A stretch of DNA of 64,000 nt from Bacteroidota bacterium (GCA_016845175.1 JAERTD010000007.1:36689-100688); one strand, 5' to 3'; shown: positions 8,619-17,156, counted from the first letter of the stretch. The notes: generated from the letters alone by a model not told the origin. A program made the numbers and translations.

Positions 8619-9023
8619 ATGGAAGAATTTGTTTTCAGTTATGAGATGGAAGTGAGGGATTATGAATGCGATATACAGGGAGTTGTTAATAATTCAGTCT
8701 ATCAGAATTATTTGGAGCATACCCGACACCAGTACATAAAATCGGTGGGAATTGATTTTACTGAGCTCAGTAAAAAGGGAATCAATCTCATGGTTAAAAG
8801 GATAGAGATTGATTACCAATCCCCATTGAGAAGCGGTGATCAGTTTGTTTCTGTACTCAGGATGGAAAGAATATCACCGCTGCGTTTCGCATTTGTACAG
8901 CAAATTCATCGTAAGCCCGATAATAAAGTGATAATTAAGGCTATGGTTATTGGAACAGCTGTTAATGAAAGAGGCAGGCCTGAACTGCCTGAAGAATTGA
9001 TGAAAGTATGGGGGATTGGGTAA
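8619..9023 (+). CDS. Acyl-CoA thioesterase, YbgC/4-hydroxybenzoyl-CoA thioesterase family
   Basis: This 134-residue single hotdog domain is a cytoplasmic enzyme expected to hydrolyse acyl-CoA or acyl-ACP thioesters. The signature runs VRDYECDIQGVVNNSVYQNY, where the Asp/Gly-Val-Val-Asn segment corresponds to the family's active-site loop (usually DxxGxVxxxxYxxY). It is followed by LEHTRHQY on the long helix and strands ending IGTAVNERGRPE. The length is normal for the family. It sits alone between the beta-helix gene and a broken CapA gene, so its substrate cannot be inferred from context. Confidence 0.82.
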   Translation: MEEFVFSYEMEVRDYECDIQGVVNNSVYQNYLEHTRHQYIKSVGIDFTELSKKGINLMVKRIEIDYQSPLRSGDQFVSVLRMERISPLRFAFVQQIHRKPDNKVIIKAMVIGTAVNERGRPELPEELMKVWGIG

Positions 9024-9072
9024 TCGTTGCTAAGGTCTGGATAGTAATTGTATTCATATTGTAAAAAAACGT

Positions 9073-9342
9073 TTGATGTTCCAACTTCAACGAAAGATTG
9101 TTTTCATTTCATGCTTAGTCTTTTCACTGGCTAGTTGTACCTATTTTCCTATGGAAGCTGATGATAGCAAGATCGAAATATTGTTCCTGGGAGATTTGAG
9201 TTTTGGGGAAAACTATCAGGAAAGAAGGGCTGAAAAAGAGGAGCACCTACTGGAAAGTCGCGGATATGCTTCGTCATTTACCTTAGTTAAACCCTCACAT
9301 GCATTCCGTGTCTGCGAAGACCATATTCAATTAATCAATTAA
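9073..9342 (+). pseudogene. Truncated CapA-like (PGA_cap metallophosphatase) lipoprotein remnant
   Basis: The 89-residue frame starts with a lipoprotein signal peptide (lipobox LASC, Cys22) and then KIEILFLGDLSFGENYQER, the first strand and metal-binding Asp motif of the CapA/poly-gamma-glutamate capsule family. It continues to GYASSFTLVKP and stops shortly after. Intact CapA proteins are about four times longer, with metal ligands spread over the whole chain, so this cannot be an active enzyme. No continuation of the family is visible in the other two forward frames before the radical SAM gene at 9407. An internal deletion is the simplest explanation. Confidence 0.6.
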
Positions 9343-9406
9343 AGCAGTACTTCCTGTCAGTGCTTTTCCTATTTTTACCCACTTTCCTCAGCATAAATGA
9401 TTCCTG

Positions 9407-10429
9407 ATGATCATATTCAAACTCACTGAAGCCAGATTGTTTTTAAGAACCCTGACGGTTCTAAGACTTTGGAATGGCACTAAGGTCTTGGCTTCATTTT
9501 ATTTGTCACGAATCTTTAAGAGGGTGTTTCATTGGGGAATGCCACTCAGTGCTTCCATCGAACCAACCAGTTTGTGTAATTTAGGATGTACAGAATGTCC
9601 TACGGGCTTGAAAGCCTTGAAAAGGCATAGCGGAAGCATGAATATGCAATTGTTTACTAAAACAGTAGACGAAATACACAAATACACCGCTTACCTGACC
9701 CTGTACTTTCAGGGTGAACCCTTTTTAAATCCTTTCTTTTTTGATTTTGCTGCCTATGCCCACAAGAGAAGGATTTATACCACCACTTCTACCAATGGCC
9801 ATTATTTTACCAAAGAGAGCTGCGAAAAAGCAGTAACTTCAGGTCTTTCACGGATGATAGTTTCCATGGATGGCACTACCCAGGAGGTCTATGAGAACTA
9901 TAGAAAAGGTGGGCAACTGGAAAAAGTGACTCAGGGCTTGCGACTGATGATGCAAACCAAAAAGGAGATGAAAGCATCAACTCCTTTGGTGGTCCTTCAG
10001 TTTATCGTTTTCAAGAACAATGAGCATCAAATAGAAGACATTAAAAAACTTGCAAAAGATATTGGTGTAGATCATTTGGCATTAAAAACAGCCCAGGTTT
10101 ACGATTACGAACACAGCAATATCATTCCTGAAAACCAGAAGTTCAGCAGGTACACAAAGAAAAAAGACGGAAGCTACAGCATCAATAACAAATTCTATAA
10201 CCATTGCTGGCGCTCATGGCAAAGCAGCGTCCTGACCTGGGATGGAACAATGGTGCCCTGTTGTTTTGATAAAAATGCCAGCTATCAGCTTGGAGACCTG
10301 CAATCCCAATCTTATAGAGAAGTATGGGAAGGTAAAGAGTTTAAACAGTTCAGGTCAAATCTGTTGAAAAACCGCAAGAATATCGACATTTGCCGCAACT
10401 GTATTGAGGGAACCAAGATCTGGATCTAG
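9407..10429 (+). CDS. Radical SAM protein with SPASM domain
   Basis: The 340-residue protein has the radical SAM motif CNLGCTEC (CX3CX2C, about residues 52-59), which binds the [4Fe-4S] cluster that cleaves S-adenosylmethionine. TLYFQGEPFLNP and MIVSMDGTTQEVYENYRKGG match the GGEP-like and later barrel strands of SPASM-type enzymes. The C-terminal part has the SPASM cysteine pattern (NHCWRSW, VPCCFD, CRNC) for auxiliary clusters. Such enzymes modify peptides, mature other enzymes or act on sugars. No precursor peptide is recognisable nearby. The N-terminus (about 1-45) is hydrophobic/basic and may associate with the membrane. The substrate is unknown. Confidence 0.85.
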   Translation: MIIFKLTEARLFLRTLTVLRLWNGTKVLASFYLSRIFKRVFHWGMPLSASIEPTSLCNLGCTECPTGLKALKRHSGSMNMQLFTKTVDEIHKYTAYLTLYFQGEPFLNPFFFDFAAYAHKRRIYTTTSTNGHYFTKESCEKAVTSGLSRMIVSMDGTTQEVYENYRKGGQLEKVTQGLRLMMQTKKEMKASTPLVVLQFIVFKNNEHQIEDIKKLAKDIGVDHLALKTAQVYDYEHSNIIPENQKFSRYTKKKDGSYSINNKFYNHCWRSWQSSVLTWDGTMVPCCFDKNASYQLGDLQSQSYREVWEGKEFKQFRSNLLKNRKNIDICRNCIEGTKIWI

Positions 10430-10470
10430 AATTTATCCCATGCACCAGGTGGTAGATGCTGATCAAGAGT

Positions 10471-11625
10471 CTACGGCTCATCTGGAATCACATTCGCGCC
10501 ATCCGTTAATTCAACGAAATATATATCGGGTTCCATCCCGGTTTGGCTTTTGTACCCATCGGTTATGGTTTGATGAAATTGTTCTTCAGCCTCTTTTTCC
10601 AGGAGATTGATGGTGCAGCCTCCGAAACCACCACCCATCATTCTTGATCCATAAACAGACTCCATGGGTTTGGTCAGGTCAACTAAAATATCCAGCTCTT
10701 TACAACTGACTTCATATCGATTCTTAAGGCCATCATGTGATTGATACATCAACTTTCCGAATTCAGTGAAATCGCTATTTTCCAGGTTTCTGCAGGCGTC
10801 CTGTACCCGTTGGTTTTCAATGGCCACATAATGGCAGCGGTCATAAATGCTTGGCCTAAAAAGACCTTTATGCATCTCCAGATATTTCGTATCTACATCC
10901 CTCAGGCTTTTAATATCCGGATTCAATTGTTGCAGAATTGACACCCCTTGCTCACATTCTTGTCTTCGTATATTGTATTCAGATGATGCAAGCTCATGTT
11001 TGACCTTGGTATCACATAGTGCGATGCTCAGGTTATTCATCTGAAAGGGGACGTAGGTATGCTTATTGGTTCTACAATCGATGAGTAACACATGGTTATT
11101 CTTACCAAATACACTTGCATACTGATCCATAATACCGCACATCACACCTGCATATTCGTGTTCTGCTTTCTGTGCCATTTTTACCAGTTGCAGTGGCTGG
11201 ATATCAGACAGTAATAATCTGTCCAGTCCCTTGGCAAAACCACATTCGATGGCTGCAGAGGAAGACAGGCCTGCACCTATGGGAATATTGCTGTCAAATA
11301 CACAGTCGATACCGGTGAAGCTTTTACCAGCCTTTTGGAACTGAGCCAGCACCCCAAGGAGATAATTGGCCCATGAAAACTCTATGGGAGCGCGGTCTAT
11401 GGTTTTGGTTTGATAATGCTTGTCAAGATCGGCTGCATAAAACCGAAAGACAGCTTCCTTATTCAAGCCAATGGCAAAACGGGCTTTTTTGTTTATTGCT
11501 CCGGGTAATACAAACCCATTATTGTAATCGGTGTGTTCACCAATCAGGTTGATTCTTCCAGGTGCCTCTGAGAGTATGGGTTTCGATCCAAATAGACTAA
11601 TAAATATATCCCTGATATTTGTCAT
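10471..11625 (-). CDS. galK: Galactokinase
   Basis: This GHMP-family kinase phosphorylates galactose at C1 with ATP, the first committed Leloir step, in the cytoplasm. The 384-residue length is normal. The galactokinase signature APGRINLIGEHTDYNNGFVLP (N-terminal) includes the Glu-His-Thr-Asp galactose-binding residues. The ATP-binding GHMP motif PIGAGLSSSAA is about residues 110-120, and motif 3 is MMGGGFGGCTINLL near the C-terminus. An AGAAGGA-like ribosome site (AGAAGGAATAAG) precedes the ATG. It stands alone without galT/galE or a transporter, and converges with the radical SAM gene. Confidence 0.95.
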   Translation of the reverse strand: MTNIRDIFISLFGSKPILSEAPGRINLIGEHTDYNNGFVLPGAINKKARFAIGLNKEAVFRFYAADLDKHYQTKTIDRAPIEFSWANYLLGVLAQFQKAGKSFTGIDCVFDSNIPIGAGLSSSAAIECGFAKGLDRLLLSDIQPLQLVKMAQKAEHEYAGVMCGIMDQYASVFGKNNHVLLIDCRTNKHTYVPFQMNNLSIALCDTKVKHELASSEYNIRRQECEQGVSILQQLNPDIKSLRDVDTKYLEMHKGLFRPSIYDRCHYVAIENQRVQDACRNLENSDFTEFGKLMYQSHDGLKNRYEVSCKELDILVDLTKPMESVYGSRMMGGGFGGCTINLLEKEAEEQFHQTITDGYKSQTGMEPDIYFVELTDGANVIPDEP

Positions 11626-11832
11626 CTTATTCCTTCTGGTTTTATTCAGATGAGATGATAAATCCTTAGCATTCCCATTTGAAATTAAGCATAGCAGATG
11701 TATGTCCGATATTCATTTTTCTACTGACGAAGGTAGTTGAAATATAAAATCTCAGGGGAATTTATGCCAGCCGATGTGGGCCGATGGTTTTTCTGTAGCT
11801 ATGGTTTTCAAGGTTCTCCTGGACATACCCAC

Positions 11833-12438
11833 TCAAAGCTGATCTGAACTAATGATACTAACCCCTTCCAATTGTAATTCTTGTAGAACTTCCTTCTTAC
11901 TTTCATCAGATTTGGCAGCTATAGCATCAGGAATTACGTGCATGGTATAGCCTTTTTCCATACCTCCTAAAAGCGTTTTGCGTACACATTTTTCAGCAAG
12001 CAGGCCAATGACTATAACTTCCTTTTTTTGGCTTGCCTCAATGAAGGCACAAAGTGATTCTGAGGAAAAAGCATCTCCTTCATCTTTGGTAAAACAATGG
12101 CTGTCTGGTAGTACGATCAATCGTTCATCCAACTTCCATTGGGAGGCAGTATCAATGGAAACATAGATAAAAGGAGATGAAAAACTAAGATTCAGCATTT
12201 TGTGATCAGTTTTGATGTAGAGAAGATTCTCAGCCTTTGTTTTTTCGATTACGGAATTGATGGAATTGATGAATTTTTCGGATTCCCTGGGCTCCATTGC
12301 ATTCTGAGTATATTCACGTTGAACATCCAGAATCATGACCAGTTTATCAGCTAAAAGTGTCTGCTCTTGTGAAAAGGATGGATAGACTATGCAAAGCATG
12401 AGAGAAAGTAGAACCAACCGTGAGTAATTGTTTTTCAT
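11833..12438 (-). CDS. Secreted isochorismatase-like cysteine hydrolase
   Basis: The 201-residue protein starts with a signal peptide (about 1-23, cleavage after PSFSQ) and holds one isochorismatase/nicotinamidase-fold domain. LVMILDVQREYTQ carries the catalytic Asp. FTKDEGDAF probably carries the catalytic Lys, although it is a variant of the family's usual KxxxSAF. GLLAEKCVRKT carries the nucleophilic Cys (family pattern GxxxxxCVxxT). The family cleaves amides or enol ethers such as nicotinamide, biuret or isochorismate. Most members are cytoplasmic, so the export signal is unusual. No pathway genes lie beside it. Confidence 0.75.
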   Translation of the reverse strand: MKNNYSRLVLLSLMLCIVYPSFSQEQTLLADKLVMILDVQREYTQNAMEPRESEKFINSINSVIEKTKAENLLYIKTDHKMLNLSFSSPFIYVSIDTASQWKLDERLIVLPDSHCFTKDEGDAFSSESLCAFIEASQKKEVIVIGLLAEKCVRKTLLGGMEKGYTMHVIPDAIAAKSDESKKEVLQELQLEGVSIISSDQL

Positions 12439-12615
12439 GGGTTTGAGTTTATAGGTTTTGTGTTATGTATTATTGGTTAAGTTATCAGGAAAGGATTGTT
12501 CAGCTTACCAATGACTAATATTCAGTTACAAAACTAAAGCTGTAAGCTCTTTGCTACAAGTTTATTATGTTAAACAATCTTAATGCTTAGCGGGATAGAT
12601 AATAGGCTGGGTGGC

Positions 12616-13437
12616 TTAGGTTTTGTTTAAGATTCTTGACAGAGTTCCAATGATTTGTTGTCGTTTGATGAATAAAGCAAGAGACATGCCTTTTGAATAG
12701 TTCCTGTTTATAACGTCCAATCTTTCTTTTTTAAAGTATTCATAAAGTTGGATATCCCATCTGAGCTTGTGCTTCAAATGCTTTAGGTAAGTGCCGTTTG
12801 CTGCACCTTGCTCAGGGTATTTTGGTCCTTTGTTCGATGGTCGGTATATGGGGATACCAGACCAACCCAATTGCCTGGAGAGCATATATATCCCCTGATC
12901 AAAATTTGATAGTTCGGTCAGGAAATCATAGGATCGCATATTTTCTTTGGCCCGTTGAAGAAGCTCATCTCCTTCTTCTTCCATACTAGGCATGCCTTGA
13001 TTTGGAGCGGCAAGCCCATGAAGCTCATGAGAAAGATATCTGCACAATAGATTATCCTGGCCGTTGGCGATGGCATATTCAAGGTACTCAGCTTCCGATT
13101 TCAGGGCAGAAACATCGGCCTGAAAATTGGATTTATCACTGAATCGAAGGTAGTTGTATTGAGATTTAAAAAGGGCAATCGGTTCGCGGATGACACTAAG
13201 CATGAAAGGATTCTTCATGCTTTCGGCAATCAGGGGTGTGCCATGTCCACTCACCACTGCATAGCTGATCCTTTGAGCGGTATTCATATTTCGGAATTCT
13301 TCTACAGAGGAGCTAATATCCCTGCTATTGAAAAAGAAAACCTTATCCTGTCCGTACACACGGTTTAATATTACCCGCAAGGTGGTACCGCCGGTTTTAG
13401 GGATGTGGTTGAAAAGGATCTGTCTTTTCATAATCAT
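12616..13437 (-). CDS. Sulfotransferase-family protein
   Basis: The 273-residue protein has the two PAPS-binding motifs of sulfotransferases. The 5'-phosphosulfate loop is FNHIPKTGGTTLR (about 9-21), with the HIPKTGGT form of the heparan/chondroitin sulfotransferase group (Sulfotransfer_2). The 3'-phosphate motif is SVIREPIALFKSQYNYLR (about 81-98). It would transfer sulfate from PAPS to a glycan or other acceptor in the cytoplasm. No signal peptide or glycosyltransferase neighbour is seen, so the acceptor is unknown. The ATG at 13435-13437 could be replaced by the one two codons later (MKRQ), giving 271 residues. Confidence 0.78.
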   Translation of the reverse strand: MIMKRQILFNHIPKTGGTTLRVILNRVYGQDKVFFFNSRDISSSVEEFRNMNTAQRISYAVVSGHGTPLIAESMKNPFMLSVIREPIALFKSQYNYLRFSDKSNFQADVSALKSEAEYLEYAIANGQDNLLCRYLSHELHGLAAPNQGMPSMEEEGDELLQRAKENMRSYDFLTELSNFDQGIYMLSRQLGWSGIPIYRPSNKGPKYPEQGAANGTYLKHLKHKLRWDIQLYEYFKKERLDVINRNYSKGMSLALFIKRQQIIGTLSRILNKT

Positions 13438-13545
13438 GCATAAATGTATTGTTTTTTGACTTCATAACATTTTTCAGTATGGTACAAAAGGTACTGATAG
13501 GTTTTTGTATCAACTAACATTATTCACTTCTTGGGTTTCCACCCC

Positions 13546-13576
13546 TTGACATAAAGGCTTTCGTATCGTAGATTTG
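13546..13576 (+). promoter_or_regulatory. Bacteroidota promoter for the beta-propeller lipoprotein
   Basis: A -33 TTG (13546-13548) and a perfect -7 TAGATTTG (13569-13576) are separated by 20 bp, matching the consensus closely. The -7 box lies 20 bp before the ATG at 13597. Confidence 0.6.
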
Positions 13577-13596
13577 CTACTTATCCTTAGCAAATT

Positions 13597-14508
13597 ATGG
13601 ATGGTAAAAATGTATGCTTGACCTTGGTAACTTCAACTATTTTGTTGATGGTAGTCTTAATTGTGTTCAATAGTTGTAGCAAAAACGATGAAAGTCCAAC
13701 AGACTGGCAAGAGGATATGAATGGTAAGATTCTGTTTACTCAGAATTATTTTACCCCTGGTATTCAATCCGAAAGACTCTATTCCATTGATGAGCAAGGA
13801 TTGAAAAGTATCACCTCTCATGGAAATTATGAAACCATCACAGGGGCAGGATGGTCAGGGGGTGGAAAGCAGATTATATATGTTTCACAAGGTACTCAGT
13901 TAAAGATAATCAAGAGCGATGGGACAGGTGAACGCTTGATTTTAGAACACGGCAAGGGCATCAATGATGTGGTCTGGCCACATGATTGGATAGCTTTTGC
14001 TGGCTCTACTCATATTTACCTTTCAGATTCTTTAGGTCTGATTCATGACTCACTAAGTCTGGAAGGAAGCAATTGCCAAACTCTGGATTGGCATGCAACA
14101 ACCAATAGGATCGTTTTTAGTGTTTCCCCAATTAACTCTCGCATTCTTATTTGGAATCTGGATACACATACAACAAGAAATTTGAGTGAATCATTGAAGT
14201 TTCCAAGCCATCCGGCCTGGTCACCGGATGGCAGTCAAATCAGTTTTCAACAAGAAGATTCCAATGGTCTTTCACAGGTATTTATATGTAACAGTGATGG
14301 AACAAATATTAAACAGCTCACTTATTTTTCGAAGGAAAATCCCAGCGAGAATTTTTATGTAATGCAGTCCTCATGGTCACCACATGATGACCTGATTGCC
14401 ATTGGTACCACCAGAGGTGTCTATGTCGTCAACTTACAAGGTGAGTTGAAAACACATATACCATTACCTCATGGAGGTGATATGTGTGCTACTGTTGATT
14501 GGTTTTAG
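13597..14508 (+). CDS. TolB/WD40-like beta-propeller lipoprotein
   Basis: The 303-residue protein has a lipoprotein signal peptide (lipobox FNSC, about Cys27) and then a run of PD40/TolB-type propeller blades. The clearest is HPAWSPDGSQISFQQED...VFICNSDGTNIKQLTYF, with further blades at GAGWSGGGKQIIYVSQ...IIKSDGTGERL and SSWSPHDDLIAIGTTRGVYVVN. Propellers of this kind are protein or ligand-binding scaffolds in the periplasm. No enzymatic motif is present. It is monocistronic, with its own consensus promoter upstream and a bidirectional hairpin downstream. Confidence 0.7.
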   Translation: MDGKNVCLTLVTSTILLMVVLIVFNSCSKNDESPTDWQEDMNGKILFTQNYFTPGIQSERLYSIDEQGLKSITSHGNYETITGAGWSGGGKQIIYVSQGTQLKIIKSDGTGERLILEHGKGINDVVWPHDWIAFAGSTHIYLSDSLGLIHDSLSLEGSNCQTLDWHATTNRIVFSVSPINSRILIWNLDTHTTRNLSESLKFPSHPAWSPDGSQISFQQEDSNGLSQVFICNSDGTNIKQLTYFSKENPSENFYVMQSSWSPHDDLIAIGTTRGVYVVNLQGELKTHIPLPHGGDMCATVDWF

Positions 14509-14583
14509 TTGATGCTGCACTCATAGTGGACAATTAGTTGGTTCAGACCAGGAGAATGCTTGCCCCATAATTTTTGACAAATG

Positions 14584-14631
14584 ATAAACCCCCATGAAAA
14601 GGGCAACTGCCTTCTATTCATGAGGGTTTAT
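14584..14631. terminator. Bidirectional hairpin between convergent genes
   Basis: The arms ATAAACCCCCATGAA and TTCATGAGGGTTTAT pair over 15 bp with one mismatch and an 18-nt loop. It lies between the convergent stops at 14508 and 14656 and probably ends both transcripts. Confidence 0.6.
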
Positions 14632-14655
14632 AGAGTCAGATTTTAGTATTGAATA

Positions 14656-15405
14656 CTATTCCATATCACCACTGATTTGCGGTACAATTTCCCACACTTC
14701 ATCTTTGGCACCTTTTACGCTTCCACGTAATTCTTCCAAAAACTTAAACCAGGATCCTTTGCCGTGTACATCTTCAAAGTCGGCCATGAATTTCGAGTCA
14801 TTGTCGAAAAATGCCCAATCGTTGAATCCCCATACGATGGCCACATCCTCATCGGCTTTCACATCAAATTGCGACCAATAGGTTCCCAATGTATGTTCAT
14901 ATTCCTTTTCCTTATACACTTCAATAACCTTAGTTAAAAGCTCCTTAAATCGGTAGGATTGCCAATCTTCCAGGTCATAAACTCTAATGGACAATTTAGA
15001 TGACCTTGCATCTCCTTCAGGACTGTAGGAAAGTTTGTCGTCCATCTTCCAAAGATTACTGGACTCGATGTATTTGATGTTAGGCATCACATTTCCTAAC
15101 CAATCTTCCATATGCTCTTCACCATCAGGACGATCATCATGTTGGGTATAGGTACAAGGCCCCATGGACCATACCATATGTCCTGCGTCTTCGCCGATGA
15201 CAATATTCCACACATTGGCGTGGTAGGGTCCTCCGCTGTGATAGGTTTTGTTGTGATGTGCCATGGCTTTGCCAAATTCTTTGTATTTATCCGATTTAAC
15301 AACAAAGCGTGTGTTGTCGAACATGGTGTAGCTTTCCTCTTCTTGTGCAAATGTGAAAGCAGTCATGGCCAAAACAGCCAGGATCATGGTAGTAATTTTT
15401 TTCAT
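14656..15405 (-). CDS. Secreted protein of unknown function, possible two-domain dimeric alpha-beta barrel
   Basis: The 249-residue protein has a clear signal peptide (1-20, cleavage after FTFAQ). The mature chain appears to have two similar halves. Each starts with a strand (TRFVVKSDKYKEF; LSIRVYDLEDWQSYRF), then a helix, a His/Trp-rich middle (YHANVWNIVIGEDAGHMVWSMG; YWSQFDVKADEDVAIVWGFNDW) and a helix with Trp/Phe. That layout recalls tandem ferredoxin-like ABM/NIPSNAP barrels, but I did not recognise a named family. It is probably periplasmic. It is divergent from the LamG-like T9SS gene across a 400-bp gap. Confidence 0.55.
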   Translation of the reverse strand: MKKITTMILAVLAMTAFTFAQEEESYTMFDNTRFVVKSDKYKEFGKAMAHHNKTYHSGGPYHANVWNIVIGEDAGHMVWSMGPCTYTQHDDRPDGEEHMEDWLGNVMPNIKYIESSNLWKMDDKLSYSPEGDARSSKLSIRVYDLEDWQSYRFKELLTKVIEVYKEKEYEHTLGTYWSQFDVKADEDVAIVWGFNDWAFFDNDSKFMADFEDVHGKGSWFKFLEELRGSVKGAKDEVWEIVPQISGDME

Positions 15406-15809
15406 TTCGTGAAAATTTAGTAAATAATTAGTAATTAGAATTTTACCAATTTAACATTTGCCCTATCGCAGGCGGATAATTTAACAACGAATTAACTATT
15501 GGCCTGATGATTTGTTAAATATTGGTAAAGATTTATGATTTGCTATGGTTTGAATAACAAATGATTCCAGGAATTGGGATGGCATTATTGAATTTAATTA
15601 AATCATATCTGTTAAGTAGAAAATGTATAGTTTTAAGATGAAACCCTTCATTTTATGATATTTTGCAATGCTCCAGGAGACTTCAAACAACATGGGAGGC
15701 TAATCCTTAATGGATTATTGGATTTCAACAGCTTCAATATATGACCAAAGTATTATATTTGGATTTCAGCAGATCAAGTGCGCAATTTCATAACCAAAGT
15801 GTTTTTATT
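15406..15809. other. Divergent intergenic region, no gene seen
   Basis: This 404-bp AT-rich gap lies between two divergent secreted-protein genes. It contains near-identical 9-bp inverted copies of TTTACCAAT (15442-15450 forward; 15531-15539 reverse), each followed by TTTAAC-like sequence, a small inverted repeat TAATCC-TTAAT-GGATTA (15701-15717) and a -7 box at 15754-15761. No convincing small gene was found. Confidence 0.5.
15754..15761 (+). promoter_or_regulatory. Putative -7 box for the LamG-like T9SS gene
   Basis: TATATTTG is a perfect TAnnTTTG match 48 bp before the ATG at 15810. Its position favours that ATG over an in-frame ATG at 15741. The -33 element is weak. Confidence 0.4.
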
Positions 15810-16697
15810 ATGAAGAAATTTTCCATGCTGTTTTTGTTGCTTACAGCAATAACCCTAAGCACGCTGGCCCAAACTGAATCTTTAATTGCCAATTACCCCC
15901 TTATGAGTAATACAATTGATGAGACGGGCCTCAATGATGATGCCTTTGTCAGAAATGCTCCTTTTCAAAACGAAGCCATTTATTCCAATGGAATCTATTA
16001 TGGTGATGACACCCTGGGTTCTCAAATCCATTCTCCAACTATTCAAAATTTTGATCCCGATGCATTTGTCGTAAGCCTTGATTTTTTGGTGGAATCTCAT
16101 CCTGCTGGAAAAATGCCCATTCTTATTGGAGGTAATTCCTGGCGCTGGATTGGAGCCTATATTGAAGATGGTCGTATGGCTTTTATGGCAAACGACCAGG
16201 CCGATTACAATCTGACCACTACCATGGTCAGTCTCAATGAATGGCATAGCCTGGGTTTGACCTACAACAAATTGAGTAAACAAGCCAAGCTATTTTTTGA
16301 TGATGAGCTGATTTATCAGCTGGAAATGCCGTTTATTGAACACAACGATGATGCTAATTTTTCCAATGAACATGCCGGTACAGGGAATACTTTTTTGGGT
16401 TACTGGAAAAATCTGAAGGTGTATAATGGTTCGGAATTATCAGGTATAGCAAATGAAGATATTTTCTCACAAATTCATATTCTGAATAAAAATGACTGTA
16501 TTGAAATTTCCCATAATTCTTCCATAGGAGAGATGACCGTTAAGCTTCTGAATGTAAATGGGCAAAAGCTTATCAGTACCCAGGTGAGCAGTCCTTTGAC
16601 AAAAATTCAGACTACAGATTTTCCTTCAGGCATTTACCTTCTTTCTGTAGAAACTGTGCATGGGATAGTAGGTGCAAAGAAGCTGTTTCTTCAATAG
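15810..16697 (+). CDS. Secreted LamG/concanavalin-like protein with T9SS sorting domain
   Basis: The start is set at ATG 15810 (MKKFSMLFLLL), which gives a classical signal peptide ending TLAQ and 295 residues. The upstream in-frame ATG at 15741 would place the -7 box inside the gene. Residues about 25-205 resemble a laminin-G/pentraxin-like jelly roll: LIANYPLMSNTIDETG at the start, NEWHSLGLTYNKLSKQAKLFFDDELI in the middle, FLGYWKNLKVYNG at the end. The C-terminal about 75 residues (MTVKLLNVNGQKLIST...SGIYLLSVETVHGIVGAKKLFLQ) are a type-A T9SS sorting domain. It is likely a surface carbohydrate-binding protein, with no catalytic motif. Confidence 0.72.
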   Translation: MKKFSMLFLLLTAITLSTLAQTESLIANYPLMSNTIDETGLNDDAFVRNAPFQNEAIYSNGIYYGDDTLGSQIHSPTIQNFDPDAFVVSLDFLVESHPAGKMPILIGGNSWRWIGAYIEDGRMAFMANDQADYNLTTTMVSLNEWHSLGLTYNKLSKQAKLFFDDELIYQLEMPFIEHNDDANFSNEHAGTGNTFLGYWKNLKVYNGSELSGIANEDIFSQIHILNKNDCIEISHNSSIGEMTVKLLNVNGQKLISTQVSSPLTKIQTTDFPSGIYLLSVETVHGIVGAKKLFLQ

Positions 16698-16746
16698 TTC
16701 CGATTTGCATTACTGTTAATCCGTATTGCATAAACGAGATACATCC

Positions 16747-16986
16747 TCAATTAATTGAGCTTTTCCCATAGAGTTCCTTTTCCCTGATACGCAAACAGCG
16801 TTTGTGTTTGCTGATAATCACGTCCAGGTCTTCCTCTTTCATGTTCAAGGCCAATTGGTATTTCTCATTAAAACTCAGAATCCTGAATTTATTGGCAGGA
16901 CAATCATCCAAAGGTTTTTCCAGGGGACACTTGATAAACAAACCCAGTACACTAACAATTTTTTCCTGTGATATTAAGGCTGGCAT
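16747..16986 (-). CDS. Small conserved-type protein of unknown function
   Basis: From ATG 16984-16986 this gives 79 residues with the pattern K-CPLEKPLDDCPANKFRIL (three cysteines in the chain so far) then FNEKYQLALNMKEEDLDVIISKHKRCLRIREKEL. A Cys-Pro-rich start and a helix ending in HxxCLxxRE recall a small uncharacterised protein common in Bacteroidota, but I cannot name it. A longer upstream reading frame (to 17172) is rejected because it would include the perfect terminator stem at 17125-17156. It could bind a metal through Cys/His. Confidence 0.5.
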   Translation of the reverse strand: MPALISQEKIVSVLGLFIKCPLEKPLDDCPANKFRILSFNEKYQLALNMKEEDLDVIISKHKRCLRIREKELYGKSSIN

Positions 16987-17124
16987 GGGGTAATAGGTTA
17001 ATACTCCGCAATATACGAACAGAAGAGCTAAAAAACAAGTGTTTAGATTACTTATGCAGCTTCTAGGCTGATTACTGGATGTTTGTATTGGCTTGTATTT
17101 GACTTTGGAGATGGCATAAAAAAA

Positions 17125-17156
17125 GGAAGGCAGGGTATCGGTGCACCCTGCCTTCC
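17125..17156 (-). terminator. Intrinsic terminator of the susCD transcript
   Basis: A perfect 12-bp stem GGAAGGCAGGGT/ACCCTGCCTTCC has an 8-nt loop. Read on the minus strand it is followed by TTTTTTTA and starts 42 bp after the susD stop, a textbook intrinsic terminator. Confidence 0.85.

Noticed and set aside
15741..15809. Earlier ATG for the LamG-like T9SS protein
   Set aside because: It places the -7 box inside the gene and puts 23 residues in front of an otherwise perfect signal peptide.
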